The notes: a model not told the origin generated them from the letters alone. DNA of 64,000 nt from Pomphorhynchus laevis (GCA_012934845.2 WNNJ02003706.1:1-64000), one strand, 5' to 3'. Shown: positions 1 through 10,370, counted from the first letter of the stretch. Numbers and translations: made by a program.

Positions 1-975
1 CCTGTCAGTACATGTGTTCGACAGGGGGGAATACTATCACCAGAACTATACAACATTCTCATCGATCATCTCCTATGGAAAACGCTCGACCTGCACAGTG
101 ATGGTATACGCCTGCATCCGAGCAACATGCTGCTTTCTGATCTGACTACGCGGATGATGTAGTCGTACTGTCAGAATTATTTGAGGATGCGCAACGTACA
201 GCAACCCGCATAGGCGAGACAGCAAAGAAATATGGGTTATTCCTTAACTTACCGAAATGTAAACTACTCGCCATAAACTCCCCTCCGTGCTCAGTTATTA
301 TTGATGGTATAACTGTTGAACAGGTACAATCTTTCACCTATCTTGGATCAGTGTTTTCCGTAGACTGCCGATGTGACTACGACATTCAAAGTCGGATAAT
401 AAAGGCTGGTTTCGCCTTTTCGCGTCTAAACTCCCTCTGGCGTGATAATAATATATCTATTCAAACAAAGATCCGAATATATTCGTCTATTGTTTGTCCA
501 GTACTACTGTATGGATCCGAGTGCTGGCGTGAAAAACTTACAACAAATAATCAACTTGCTGTTTTTGAGCGACGATGTCTACGTAGAATTGCAAAAGTCA
601 ATCCACTCGATCATGTATCGAACGCAGAAGTGTATTCTCGATGTTCACTCGACGTCTCCGTGTCTGATTTGATTCAGAAAAAAAGACTGCGCTATCTTGG
701 CCATGTACTTCGGATGCAAAGAGATAGACTCCCAAAGTTATCTCTGTACTTGGACCCGGGAGAATCCTCGTGACGCCCCAGAGGCGGTGTTCGTAAGAAT
801 CAAAAGAGAACGATCGAAGACGATGCCAACAAAATACTATTCAGCTACTCGAACATTGGCTGGCGGAGATTTAAAAGAAGATGGAGACAAGAACTGGAAA
901 TGGTGGCTCAGAATCGATTGTCCTGGACTCATTTTGCTACTTCACTTTGATTTGACTTTATATTCGTCTTGTTGA
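1..975 (+). mobile_element. RTE-like LINE fragment, RT palm to C-terminus
   Basis: Remnant of a non-LTR retrotransposon reverse transcriptase that enters from the left edge. A RQGGILSPELYN block (about 22-60) is followed, after one frameshift near 140, by YADD at 147-158 (YADDVVVLSELFED), then FTYLGSV, YSSIVCPVLLYGSECW (about 480-525), CLRRIAKV and RLRYLGHVLRMQRDRLP near 690-735. This motif order matches RTE-clade elements. The continuous frame runs from about 141 to 773. Coding resemblance stops by about 800, and a (TA)n tract starts at 1012, which may be the element's simple-repeat tail. No endonuclease domain is present, so this is a 3' part. Broken by at least one frameshift; the clade is inferred from motifs. 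Confidence 0.8.
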
Positions 976-1007
976 TGTTGTAACTCACGATCTATAAGGT
1001 CTAGTGG

Positions 1008-1011
<4 letters not shown>

Positions 1012-1098
<87 letters not shown>
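1012..1098. repeat. (TA)n microsatellite
   Basis: About 43 uninterrupted TA dinucleotides directly after the RTE-like fragment. It may be the element's simple-repeat tail or an independent expansion. Confidence 0.95.
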
Positions 1099-1101
<3 letters not shown>

Positions 1102-1162
1102 AATTGAGTTAAACCGCCAAAAAAAGACAGAAATAAATAAGAGCACTTGATGTGTTTTTTAA

Positions 1163-1200
1163 AACGCGTTTCGCTTCAACAACAAAGCATTGTCAGTAAT
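1163..1200 (-). ncRNA. Degenerate hammerhead-ribozyme-like motif
   Basis: On the minus strand CTGACAA (1196-1190) is followed by GCTT, an 8-base loop, AAGC, then GAAAC (72-68) and GCG. Stem II is a 4-bp perfect hairpin placed exactly between the two hammerhead core strings. The core departs from CTGANGA at the G before the last A, and I cannot form a convincing stem I, so activity is unlikely. Same layout as the motifs near 45.0 and 46.2 kb. Confidence 0.45.
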
Positions 1201-1204
1201 CAGT

Positions 1205-1335
1205 ATATTGGTCGTCTAGAAGTGACATGATGACTTAAAGTCGTGAATCAGAGTCGAGTCTAACAAGCAACACCATTGTGTATAAATGCCGTTTTTCGAA
1301 CGAAATACTAGACCGTTGTCTACTCAGCCTACCAC
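1205..1335 (+). repeat. Partial copy of the AGGCARCC repeat family
   Basis: Carries the family's second half (GTCGTCTAGAAGTGACAT, AAGTCGTGAATCAGAGT, AGCAACACCATTGTGTATAAA), shared with 1470-1647 and 2258-2490. Unknown class; possibly a PLE terminal repeat or a SINE-like element. Confidence 0.55.
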
Positions 1336-1469
1336 TGAACTACTATTATACATGTCGTATCAATTAAGGATCTAACGAGTGCAGCGACAATTCAGGAACA
1401 ACCCCATGCCTTATGTTTAAGGATGGTCTGCACAGCAATTCGATCTGGTAAAGAGCGTTAGCTTTAGAC

Positions 1470-1647
1470 AATTAAGCAGTGTCGGAATCATTTTTATTCA
1501 CAATGTCACACAGGCAACCGTAACCATTAGTGATTATTTAATTCTACTGATGAGTGTTGCCGGGTACTCATTGATCGTCTAAAAGTCACATTGTGACTGA
1601 AAGTCGTGAATCAAAGTACAGTACACAAGCAACACCATTTTGTATAT
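1470..1647 (+). repeat. AGGCARCC repeat family, copy 1
   Basis: Opens with AATTAAGCAGTGTCGGAATC and contains GGCAAC (1513-1518) and its complement GTTGCC (1556-1561) next to CTGATGA (1547-1553). Shared almost throughout with 2258-2490 and in its first half with 44395-44500. No coding potential seen. Confidence 0.65.
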
Positions 1648-1814
1648 ATATACTAATAAATTATTTAATATATATACATTTATATAAATATATATTCATT
1701 AGTTTAATATTTTATTATAAAAGTTTCAATTAAATTTTATTAATTTTTCCGATAATGTCAACATTGCGTGAGAAATACAAGGGCAATTTACATATTTTGA
1801 ATGAAAACTAATGA

Positions 1815-2248
1815 ATCAAATCAGCTAACTGAGTCTACGTATTTAATATAATTATAAAATAAACAAAATATAATATAATTTAAAATACCAAAACATAATT
1901 TTCATCAAAATTTAATAATTAAATAATAAAATTGATAATTGTTTTTAGATTTTCTATAATTTAAATCAAGTTAATAAAAAATTGAAATTTAAAATAAACG
2001 TCATTTTTATGAATTGACTAATAAATAACAGACGTTGTATCAGAATAAGGATTAGAGGTCATCAGGAGAAACCGCAATCTATCAGGTTTCAGCCCCTATC
2101 TCTTCTACACAACATAGCAGCGGGGCCAAACATAGCAGCGGGGCCAAATACTTGTAAAGGGCGTATTTCCTCTGATGAAATTTGATTATATAGTATCTTA
2201 TTCTTAATACAAAGTATATTATTTATTATTGATCGATAAAAAAGCGTA
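1815..2248 (-). mobile_element. PLE-A copy A1, 3' terminal region only
   Basis: Starts at the family's common end (AAATCAGCTAACTGAGTC) and runs through the conserved block GTTGTATCAGAATAAGGATT, the CATCAGG/TTTCAGCCCC region and AAGTATATTATTTATTAT. The same order recurs at 11.2, 45.2 and 50.2 kb. The block AACATAGCAGCGGGGCCAA is locally duplicated (2110-2145). Non-coding 3' end of a Penelope-like element; coding strand minus. Confidence 0.75.
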
Positions 2249-2257
2249 AGCCTCAAA

Positions 2258-2490
2258 TAATTAAGCAGTGTCGGAATCACCTTTATTCACAATGTTACAC
2301 AGGCAACCGAAACGACCAGTAGGCACTTCATTCTACTGATGAGTAATACTAGATACGTTATCATTTCGATGCGGAAGTGGTCGTCTAAAAGACACATAAT
2401 GACTGAAAGTCGTGAATCAAAGTCCATTCTAGCAACACCATTTTCTATAAATACAGCATTTCGTAAGAAATCTTGGATCGTTATTTACTC
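2258..2490 (+). repeat. AGGCARCC repeat family, copy 2
   Basis: Same opening as copy 1 (TTAAGCAGTGTCGGAATCAC), with AGGCAACCGAAAC and CTACTGATGAGTAAT, then GTCGTCTAAAAGACACAT and AAGTCGTGAATCAAAGT. It lies between PLE-A copies A1 and A2. Confidence 0.6.
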
Positions 2491-2519
2491 AGCACATCCA
2501 TGCACCAAAATTATATATA

Positions 2520-2636
2520 ACTGGTTGGAAAAGAATATAAAATTTTATATCTTTTCTATATATATTTCAACATAGGAAATACCTCATTACCATGCATTTG
2601 TCCGAGCTGCTATGTTGGGTTGTGGAACCAACCAGT
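2520..2636. repeat. PLE-A alternative terminus with foldback arms
   Basis: ACTGGTTGG (2520-2528) and its reverse complement CCAACCAGT (2628-2636) bracket about 100 bp. The identical unit recurs at 17114-17230, again next to PLE-A sequence, so it is a heritable end structure and not chance. Confidence 0.65.
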
Positions 2637-3249
2637 ATATATAGTATCTTATTCTAAATACAAAGTATATTATTTATTATCGATCGATAAAAACTTTCCG
2701 CCAATGATTTTAAATTTATTCTTTATATTATTGTGTAGATTTATATATTTTACTATTTTCTGCTTGATGTTATTTTTATAGTAACCTAGTTTAAAATATG
2801 TATCTATTAAATTATTTAAATGATTTTCGAAGAAAGCCGAATATCATTACATATTGTTGCAATTCTTAAAATTTCATTATTTAATGTATTATATTTTATA
2901 TTATATGGTATGCATGAATGCTCATGCAAAAATATGTTTCTTGTAAATTTAAATATGTCATCTTTACGATATAAATTAAAAGTAGTTTTAGCTAATGTTA
3001 ATTTAATGTTCATATCTAGATATACACCTTCTTTATCATTAATATTGGATTTATTAAGAATGAGACTACCTGGATAAATTTGTTCGCTGGGCTACTATTA
3101 CCTCTCATTGGTTTTAGCTAAATAAAGATGTCTACCTTTAAATAATTATGATTTATTAAAATATTTAAGGATTCTTATAATTCAATTTTATCCATATATT
3201 TATATTTACTTGATGGTTTAATTTTTGTTAGATATTCGTTATAGTTATT

Positions 3250-3918
3250 TTAACATATATGCGTATGTATATATGTATATCTTGTTCCGAATAAAAGATT
3301 AATTAATTTTACTAACGCTTCTTTAATATCTACTAAATCTAGATTTGTATAAAGCGTACTAAAATCGTACGTATTTATATTTTGAAAATTTATTCCTTTT
3401 GTGTGTTCTAAAAGTACTTTTGTATGATTAATACTGAAATAGTGTTTTATACCAGTATTAATTTCGATTACCTTGCAATATTTTTTAAAATGTGCTTTAA
3501 TTACTTTAAGTATTTTATTCATATAGACAGAAAGTGGTTTTAATGTACATTTAAACGCACTACATATGAACCTAGGTTTTATTGGATTTTTATGTAATTT
3601 TGGATTCCAATATAATATAGGTATAGTTTTATTATCTAATTCAACCTTTATACCCTTTTTATCCATTATAGAACAGTGACTTGTAATAATTGTTTCTAAA
3701 CTCAACTCACTACGTTCATATGTTGGATTTACATTTAAATCATTAGAATTAATCTCTTTCATTAGTATATCATAATAAAGCTTTTTACATATGAAGACGA
3801 AGTTATTACTAGCTTTATCAATAGTTGTTATTATATAGTTATCCTTTAATTTAGTAAGTTCTTTATACATATCTTTATTAATTTTATCTTTCCTTTTATA
3901 ATTGTTTGTTATTTTCAT
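3250..3918 (-). pseudogene. PLE-A reverse transcriptase, fingers and palm segment
   Basis: A 222-residue open frame. Diagnostic PLE motifs: TTIDKASNNFVFICKKLYYD near residues 32-51, ILYWNPKLHKNPIKPRFICS near 101-120, the KCTLKPLS block, and INTYDFSTLYTNLDL near 180-195, carrying the first catalytic Asp. These are the RT1-RT3 motifs of Penelope-like elements and differ from LINE motifs (LPK.H / YDFSTLYT). The frame ends before the YIDD box, so the enzyme is incomplete. The sequence is very AT-rich, like its surroundings. Confident as PLE RT; subfamily not assigned. Confidence 0.9.
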
Positions 3919-4674
3919 TTTATTTTTAATTTTATCAAATATATAATCTTTCCAAATATCTATCTTAGATATATTCGTGCTTTCACTATTAATCAGCTTA
4001 CTAAAGTAATCATTTCAGTTATTATATAACGAATTGTAAATTTTATTTTTATTGTTATTATTATTTAATTTATATTCTGTCTCGATATCATTACCTATAG
4101 ATATCAATTCTTTATAATTAAAATTTTTTCGTACTAATGACGGTAACAACTTATACCTTATTTCAGGAATATATTTACTTAAATCTGACCCTATTATTTC
4201 TTTACTTTTAGAATTATTTAAAAAGTCCGGCTATATTTATGTTATCTATACATTTATTAATGAAGTTTATGGTTAATGTATATTTTCTATTGTTATTATT
4301 AACATTTATTGTACGATTATAGTATTTTGTATTACAATAACTGTCTTTTATACAACTTAGCCTATCATAGTCGTTAATTAATTTTTGATTTATTGAACAT
4401 ATGATATCTTTAGAAAAACTTCTTATATTTACATAAAGATCTTTTAGCTTATTATCACTTTAAAGTTGTTTTAATATTTCTAATTGTTCATTTATATACA
4501 TATCTTTTTTAATATTTTTAACTCTATTTTTCCTATTCCTTTTATCACCATGACTTCTTGGTTTGCGTTAAACCGGATTATTATAATATAGTTGTTTATT
4601 ATTTACTATACGACTTCTGCCAATTCCTTGTACCACGTCATTCAATCCTAATGGGTACATGGAATTAAGCGTTT

Positions 4675-5160
4675 TAATGGAGCTATCAGGTTTCAGCCCC
4701 TACCTCCTCTATCAAACAAAGCTGCGTAGCCAAATACGTGCTAATGATGTATTTCCTCCGATTATATTTGATTATCTAGTATCTTATTCTAATACAAAGT
4801 ATATAATTTATAATCCCTGCATAAAAATTTCACACTTAAGAGTTTAAATTTATTTTTAATAATATTGTGCTTATTAATATATAGTAACCCGCTAATGATT
4901 TTAAATTTATTTTTAATATTATTGTGTTAATTTATATATTTTACTATTTTCTGCTTGATGTTATTTTTATAGTAACCTAGTTTAAAATATGTATCTATTA
5001 AATTATTTAAATGATTTTGAAGAAAACCAATATCGTTCAAAATTTTTGCAATTCTTAAAATTTCATTATTTAATGTATTTTATTTTATATTTTATGGTAT
5101 ACAGGAATGCTCATGCAAAAATATGTTTCTTATAAATTTAAATATGTCATCTTTACGATG
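4675..5160 (-). mobile_element. PLE-A copy A3, 3' end and thumb region
   Basis: Begins at the TATCAGGTTTCAGCCCC block and runs to the ATGTCATCTTTACGATG segment, ending abruptly where copy A4 begins. A duplicated GATTTTAAATTTATTTTTAA stretch lies near 4840-4920. Non-functional. Confidence 0.7.
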
Positions 5161-5520
5161 ACAGCCTCTAACTCCTCTACCCAACATAGCAGCGGGGCCA
5201 AATAAATGCTAATGATGTATTTCCTCTGATAAAACTATATAGTTTCTTATTCTAATACAAAGTATATTATTTATTATCCATCCATAAAAATTTGCCACTT
5301 AAGAGTTTAAATTTATTCTTTATATTATTGTGTTGATTTATATATTTTACTATTTTCTGCTTGATATTATTTTTATAGTAACCTAGTTTAAAATATGTAT
5401 TTATTAAATTATTCAAATGATTTTGAAGACAGCCAATATCATTACATATTATGGCAATTCTTAAAATTTCATTATTTTATGTATTATATTTTATATTTTA
5501 TGGTATGCAGGAATGCTCAA
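5161..5520 (-). mobile_element. PLE-A copy A4, 3' end and thumb region
   Basis: Begins CTAACTCCTCTACCCAACAT and repeats the order of A3 up to GGTATGCAGGAATGCTCAA. With A2 and A3 it makes a head-to-tail run of PLE-A ends. Confidence 0.7.
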
Positions 5521-5715
5521 TTATTCCAATTTTTTTATTATTTCAATAAAAAAACACTATTCATTCTCTCCTTTAATAAGTTAATAATTTTTATGAGTGA
5601 ACAACAAATTTATAACATAACGCTATATACGATGACGATTAAAGTATGGCTCTGTATTTGTATCCTTTTTTGAAGGAGGATATATAGATTATGCTGTAGG
5701 CTTTACAGCATAATT

Positions 5716-5821
5716 TTATCTCACAGTTTGATTAACATTCGCGATTGTTACGGCGAGTACTCCATATTGTTTTCTACCAATGTTCGTTACTAATTTTATC
5801 GTGTCTTCTTTGTCGTACCAC
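5716..5821 (-). CDS. Terminal exon of an unrecognised host gene
   Basis: On the minus strand an acceptor (CCACATTAG) is followed by G and then a frame starting WYDKEDTIKLVTNIG, ending AVTIANVNQTVR and a TAA at 5716. The 34 codons have balanced, protein-like usage unlike the AT-rich flanks, and the same frame hits a stop just upstream of the acceptor, which supports a splice junction. The intron would be phase 1 at this end. Further coding-like sequence (CENTVQTCNNGTAVHTIRLS) lies at about 6000-6107 in another frame and could be an upstream exon. I do not recognise the protein. It could also be a decayed transposon end, but no transposon motif is visible. Confidence 0.4.
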
Positions 5822-5829
5822 CTAATGTG

Positions 5830-7855
5830 GTATTATTGGCAAATCCATTGAAAAAGATTATTGTTTGAAATATGCACTTTTCAATATGCACTTGATTCGT
5901 TCGGAGATTCGTGCTATTCAGTGTTAATTCTCTATTCATCATATAAAAATGCATTGGCACGATATAAGTATATATATCGCCGGTGTATATATATCGTATA
6001 TATACACCGTTCCTAATGTTCGCAGACAATCGGATCGTGTGAACCGCGGTTCCGTTATTGCATGTTTGTACCGTATTCTCGCATTTTGCGATCTGTTTTG
6101 ATCTCATTTTTTAATAAAACAATTCAGCAAATTTTCAATTTTCATTTATTGTTTTTAATAAAATAGGTTGTTTTTAGTGTAATTACAATTTTTTTAAATT
6201 GTAATTTAAAAAAATGGTTTTTAAAAAAAATTAAATAAAAAAATTTAAAAATTTAAATTAAAAAAAAAATAAATTTCAATTTTTTTTTATTAAAAAAATG
6301 TTTTTTTTAGTGTAATGTAAAGAGATGTATATATAGAGAGGGGATTGGCTATTCCCTCTATCTATACACAAAGCATTCTTGTTGCAAATTGAGTGTACAA
6401 ATAGAGGAAAATACAATTTAGACAACTTTGCGTTGTCTAAATAAAACACAATTTTCTGTTGTTTGGTAAGTTTTAAGTTTTTAGTCAAAGTAATAAAATA
6501 AAAAATGAATAAAATTTTATTATTTAAAATGTGAAAATTATTTTTATTTAAATAATAACAATATTATTATTGTTGTTTAATAATTTTTTAATCATTTAAA
6601 ATATATTATTAGTTAAATTAAAAGAATTGTATTATAGTTTACAAATAAACAGAAGATATTCATTCAGAAGATGTTGCATCTTAGGACGCAAATCCTATGA
6701 CATATAAAAGTATAAACTTTACGTGTAAACTGATTGCAAAATAAAATGATATTTCAATTTTAGTTTCAAACTGAAATTGTATTTTATGAAATTTTAAGTG
6801 TTTTTCTGTTACAATCACATTTTGTGATTGTAACAGAAAAAGTGTTTGAAAAAAGTGATTGAATTGAAAAAGTGATTGAATGGAAAACACTTTGACGTGA
6901 ACTGATAAGCTGATATTTCAACGATGCAAAGATAGCTTCCCCAACATTAATTGTTAATTTTAATAAAAAATGAATGAAAGTAAAATTTTATTACAGTTTA
7001 TTAAAAACTGTAATATTACAGAGTTTATTTAAAGCTGTGTCAAAAAATGTTTAAAACACGGTTTACAAGGCAGCGATTCTATGCACAGCTATTTAAATAA
7101 TGGTTCCATTATTATTAGGAAAACATTATTTTAATTGCTTATGTGATTATACTCGATCGCTGCGTTATAGACATTAAAACAATAGATTAAAAAATAGACG
7201 TGTTGGCTAAAAATTGAATATTTATTAATTAGATAAAATATTAATTAAATAAAAAATATTTTATTTGGAATAATTAAATATTTTTATAGTTAGATATAAT
7301 CTACCAATTTTTATTAATTCTAAATAAAATAAAAATTTTAATTTAATTTTATTACTTAAAATGTTAAAATCTAAAATTATTGCATAATTATATAATTTAC
7401 AATTAAATACTACTATTTAATAATAAACAACACCATAAATTTATTCTAAAATTTTAATAATTGAAATTTTAATAATAAAATTTTAAATAACATAAAATCT
7501 TTTATTTTTAAATAAAATTTATAATTTTATTTAAAAATTAAACTTCACGGTGTAATTTAAACTCTCTCTATATATTCACCGTCTAAACAGCAAAATAAAA
7601 AAGCTGTAGATAAGTATGTGATTTCAGCAAATCATTGAAGATGGCACAGTGATTGTAAAAATTACCCAAAAATGATTTAATAAGCAATTTTAAAGTTTTA
7701 TAATAAAATCATTACATTTTAAATTTTTATATCATTGTTATTATTCGAGTATTAAAAAACCGAATTGTTAATACAAGCTGCTTGTATCATTTTATATCTT
7801 TTATTTGTGTAATAAATTATAATCACTTATAATTTACCTAATTTAATAATAAAAT
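5830..7855. other. Gene-poor AT-rich stretch
   Basis: Low-complexity A/T runs (6180-6300), a short palindromic segment (GTATATATATCG region, 5970-6010), a possible exon on the minus strand near 6000-6107, and the hairpin at 6801-6841. No other supported gene. Confidence 0.6.
6801..6841. repeat. Perfect 19-bp inverted repeat
   Basis: TTTTTCTGTTACAATCACA (6801-6819), a 3-base loop, then its exact reverse complement (6823-6841). Nearby GTGATTGAATTGAAAAA and GTGATTGAATGGAAAA form a short direct repeat. It could be the centre of a foldback (MITE-like) element. Confidence 0.75.
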
Positions 7856-7879
7856 TTGTATTTTAGTAAGAAATCCGTC

Positions 7880-8047
7880 ATGGCGCTGTATGCGTGTTTG
7901 TTAATATTGATCGCAATTTTCTTACCTCCCGTTGCTGTACTCCTTAAAGAGGAAGGATGCACCACTCGAGTATGGATCAACATTATATTGTGTTTGCTTG
8001 CGTATTTACCAGGAATAATTCACGCCCTTTACATTATAAGCATATAA
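7880..8047 (+). CDS. Pmp3/UPF0057-family membrane proteolipid
   Basis: A 55-residue protein starting at the ATG at 7880 (MALYACLLILIAIFLPPVAV), the usual length for this family (about 50-60). Two hydrophobic helices are clear: residues about 4-23, with the family signature LLILIAIFLPPVAV, and about 34-53, with INIILCLLAYLPGIIHALYI. They are separated by the family's short loop (here LLKEEGCTTRVW). Known relatives are small plasma-membrane proteolipids; yeast Pmp3 affects membrane potential and salt sensitivity. An ag acceptor (TTTGTATTTTAG) lies 14 bases before the ATG, so a non-coding first exon is likely. Frame intact. A poly-A-like AATAAA appears shortly after the stop (8050-8057). The gene is uncommon in insects and vertebrates but common in nematodes, fungi and plants. 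Confidence 0.9.
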   Translation: MALYACLLILIAIFLPPVAVLLKEEGCTTRVWINIILCLLAYLPGIIHALYIISI

Positions 8048-9200
8048 GAGAAATAAAAATGTAAAACTCATATACACGAACTATCAAATAAAATGAAATC
8101 TTTGTAAATTGTATTTATAAATGGTAATATAAAATCTTTAATTTTGTAAAGTTTTTGTAAATTGGATTTCTTAATTTATTAAAGTGACTGTTTGTTTTAA
8201 GCTAATCAGCGAAATTAGATTACTAAACCAACCATAATCCGGTTCCTATGTTGTTATCATAGTTGATTATATGATAAAAATATCAAAACAAACATCTTAA
8301 AATAATTAAAGAGAACAATTGTTTGAAATTGAGTCGCAGCAGTGAATTTTGAGTTTTGTTGTACTGAATTTTGAGTTTTGTTACATTATATTATATTTCT
8401 TATAGTTATATAAACTATATTTCTTATAGTTATAAAATATATCTTACTATATTTCTTATAGCTACTTTATCAAATTTTTAGTTAAAATGATATTTTACAT
8501 ATGCTCGGTCGATTATAATTCTAATATTCTCGACGAATTTTGGGATATCGATTATACTGTGACCGTTTTCAGTTTATTTTACATTCAGACAAATATATTT
8601 ATAAATCATTTTAGCAACTTGTTCATTCAGCTGCATTTGAGTTGGATATTGAGTAATATGTTTTTACCTATTATAGGATCTATATTTTTATCTATTTCAT
8701 CTAATTATATTCCTATAAGCCTAAAGTAATAAACCCTACTGGCCTTATTACTCTATTTATTTAAATCAACTGAAGTAAACTGCGATTTAAGTTAGACGCG
8801 ATATATATACCCATATTATTATCACATATATATTATCATATATTATATTATAAAATAATCTATATATTATAATATATAGATTTTAAAATCTATTGGATAA
8901 AATATAAATAGAACATTAGACAAATCCACTGATTTATAAAACTAAATTTAAACACAATTTTATTTGTATTGTAAACCGTTTCAAAATATGAAAAAATTAT
9001 ATTTTTGGTAATTTTTAACGATAAAATTACAAAAATAAATAAATTTTATTTATTGTTAAAATTATTAAGAAATAAATGTTTAAATTTTTCAGCCAAAAAA
9101 TACTTGCTGGAATGATTACTGAAATGTGTGATCATGTTTCATTTCAAAGAGAGTTGAATAGTCTTTTATTAAATATAATTGTCAGTGAAGTGGACGAGTC
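8048..9200. other. Gene-poor AT-rich stretch
   Basis: Contains a short array of TATATTTCTTATAGTTATA-like units near 8390-8465. An 80-codon open frame at 8487-8729 has no recognisable motif and is probably chance. Nothing else supported. Confidence 0.5.
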
Positions 9201-9204
9201 AAAT

Positions 9205-9320
9205 TACCGTCAGCCAACATTAAAAGACCGTAAAGACGTGAAAAGTATGTATTGGATCAGTAGCTGGTGAGGTCCACCAATACTGAAATGTGGCATACTG
9301 CTGTTGGCTTACAGGATTGA
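9205..9320 (+). repeat. HR1 repeat, copy a
   Basis: Core unit bounded by GCCAACA (9213-9219) and TGTTGGC (9302-9308), with a hammerhead-like motif inside. Flanks such as GGACGAGTCAAATTACCGTC are shared with the 9.8 and 10.2 kb copies. Confidence 0.75.
9258..9303 (+). ncRNA. Hammerhead-like motif in HR1 copy a
   Basis: Stem I 5' strand CAGTAG (9258-9263), core CTGGTGA (9264-9270, one change from CTGATGA), stem II region to 9284 closed by GGT/ACT, GAAA at 9285-9288, a 3-bp stem III ATG/CAT with a TGG loop, ATA cleavage triplet ending 9297, and stem I 3' strand CTGCTG (9298-9303), which pairs with all six stem I bases (one G-U). Order and geometry fit a type I hammerhead with a very short stem III. 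Confidence 0.55.
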
Positions 9321-9757
9321 AACAAAGTGTTTTCAGATTGAAAGTATAACCTTCCCGTACCAACTTTAATTAAGTTTGACATCAGAAATGATTTTAATAA
9401 AACTTATATAAAATTAAACTTCTATAAATTAAACTTATACAATTATATTATATTGCAAAACTTTTAACTATTGAGATATGTAATGCTTAAATAAAACTTC
9501 GATACATTTTTCTATTTTAAATGTAATCTCATCCACTTAAATAATATCTTTTAAGTGGATGACAACGCTATTTTTCAAGCGTGTTTCCTTTTATCTATTT
9601 TGGATACAGTAGAAGCGCATCCGTTCCGATGTCTGTAGAAATTTGAATTATTTTGTATCAAACAGATGCCAATAATCGATTTTTGTCAATTTAATCGCGA
9701 ATTGTAACGCAGATTTAATTTGAATTAAATCTTCGTTTATTTAATTTAAATTTAATT

Positions 9758-9965
9758 TGAAATTAGAAATGGTTTCACTTAAATTTGCAAAATGTAAGAC
9801 GGAAGTCTTTCATTAAATCTAATTGCTAATAAAAGCAAACGAGTGGAGTAATCGTCAGCCAACATTAAAAGGATCGAAACGTGATATGTAGATATTGGAT
9901 CAGTAGCTGATGAGGTCCACCAGCAGTGAAATGTAGTGTATTGCTGTTGGCTTATAGATAGGATT
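9758..9965 (+). repeat. HR1 repeat, copy b
   Basis: Shares AAATTTGCAAAATGTAAGAC, GTCTTTCAT, CAGCCAACATTAAAAGGA and GCTGTTGGCTTATAG with neighbouring copies. Unit about 200 bp, non-coding. Confidence 0.75.
9901..9946 (+). ncRNA. Hammerhead-like motif in HR1 copy b (consensus core)
   Basis: CAGTAG (9901-9906), intact core CTGATGA (9907-9913), GAAA (9928-9931), stem III ATG/TGT with a TAG loop, GTA triplet ending 9940, and stem I 3' strand TTGCTG (9941-9946), which pairs across six positions with wobbles. Stem II is weak in this copy (a G-G opposition). The best-preserved core of the HR1 family. Confidence 0.6.
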
Positions 9966-10137
9966 AATGTCATATGTCAACTTAAAATTAAATTAACCTC
10001 ATATAAAATTAAACTTCTATTAAATTAAACTTATAAAATTATATTAATTGTTTGTTCCTAGTTTAATTGTTTGTACAATTTCAATTGTAACAATAAGTGC
10101 AGCTGATAGCTAATTTAGTTCAATAGCTGATTTAATT

Positions 10138-10370
10138 TGAAATCAGAAATGATTTCAATTAAATTTGCAAAATGTAAGACGAAAGTCTTTCATCTAAATG
10201 CCAATAAAGCAGACGAGTTAATTGATCGTCAACCAACATGCTGTTGGCTTATAGACAGGATGAAAGCAGCGTGTGATATGATTAAAGTAGCGTGCAGAAT
10301 AAAAATAGTCATCAAAATTTCACTGGTAACAATATCTGCACAGGTATATTAACTTAAAATTAGGAAACAA
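10138..10370 (+). repeat. HR1 copy that lost the ribozyme core
   Basis: Opens like copy b (AAATTTGCAAAATGTAAGAC). At 10233-10247 it joins CCAACA directly to TGTTGG with 3 bases between, so the roughly 80 bases between the arms in copies a and b are missing. The tail AGTAGCGTGCAGAATAAAAA also recurs near 22.7 kb. Confidence 0.7.

Larger units (their letters stand above)
2517..4650 (-). mobile_element. PLE-A copy A2, longest copy in the window (broken)
   Basis: Penelope-like element read on the minus strand. From 5' to 3': a decayed N-terminal region (about 4600-3920), the reverse transcriptase fingers and palm (3918-3250), a thumb-like segment (3013-2816, with IPYNIKYNTLNNEILRIATI) and a 3' foldback end (2520-2636). 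PLEs encode an RT related to telomerase and often a GIY-YIG endonuclease; no endonuclease is seen in this copy. The YIDD-box segment found at 28.8 and 51.0 kb is not present here. Several breaks; looks old. It is followed at higher coordinates by two more PLE-A ends. Confidence 0.8.

Noticed and set aside
8487-8729. 80-codon hydrophobic frame
   Set aside because: No family resemblance; AT-rich DNA readily yields such frames.
9076-9270. 64-codon frame at the first HR1 copy
   Set aside because: Overlaps the repeat and hammerhead-like motif; the other copies do not keep the frame.
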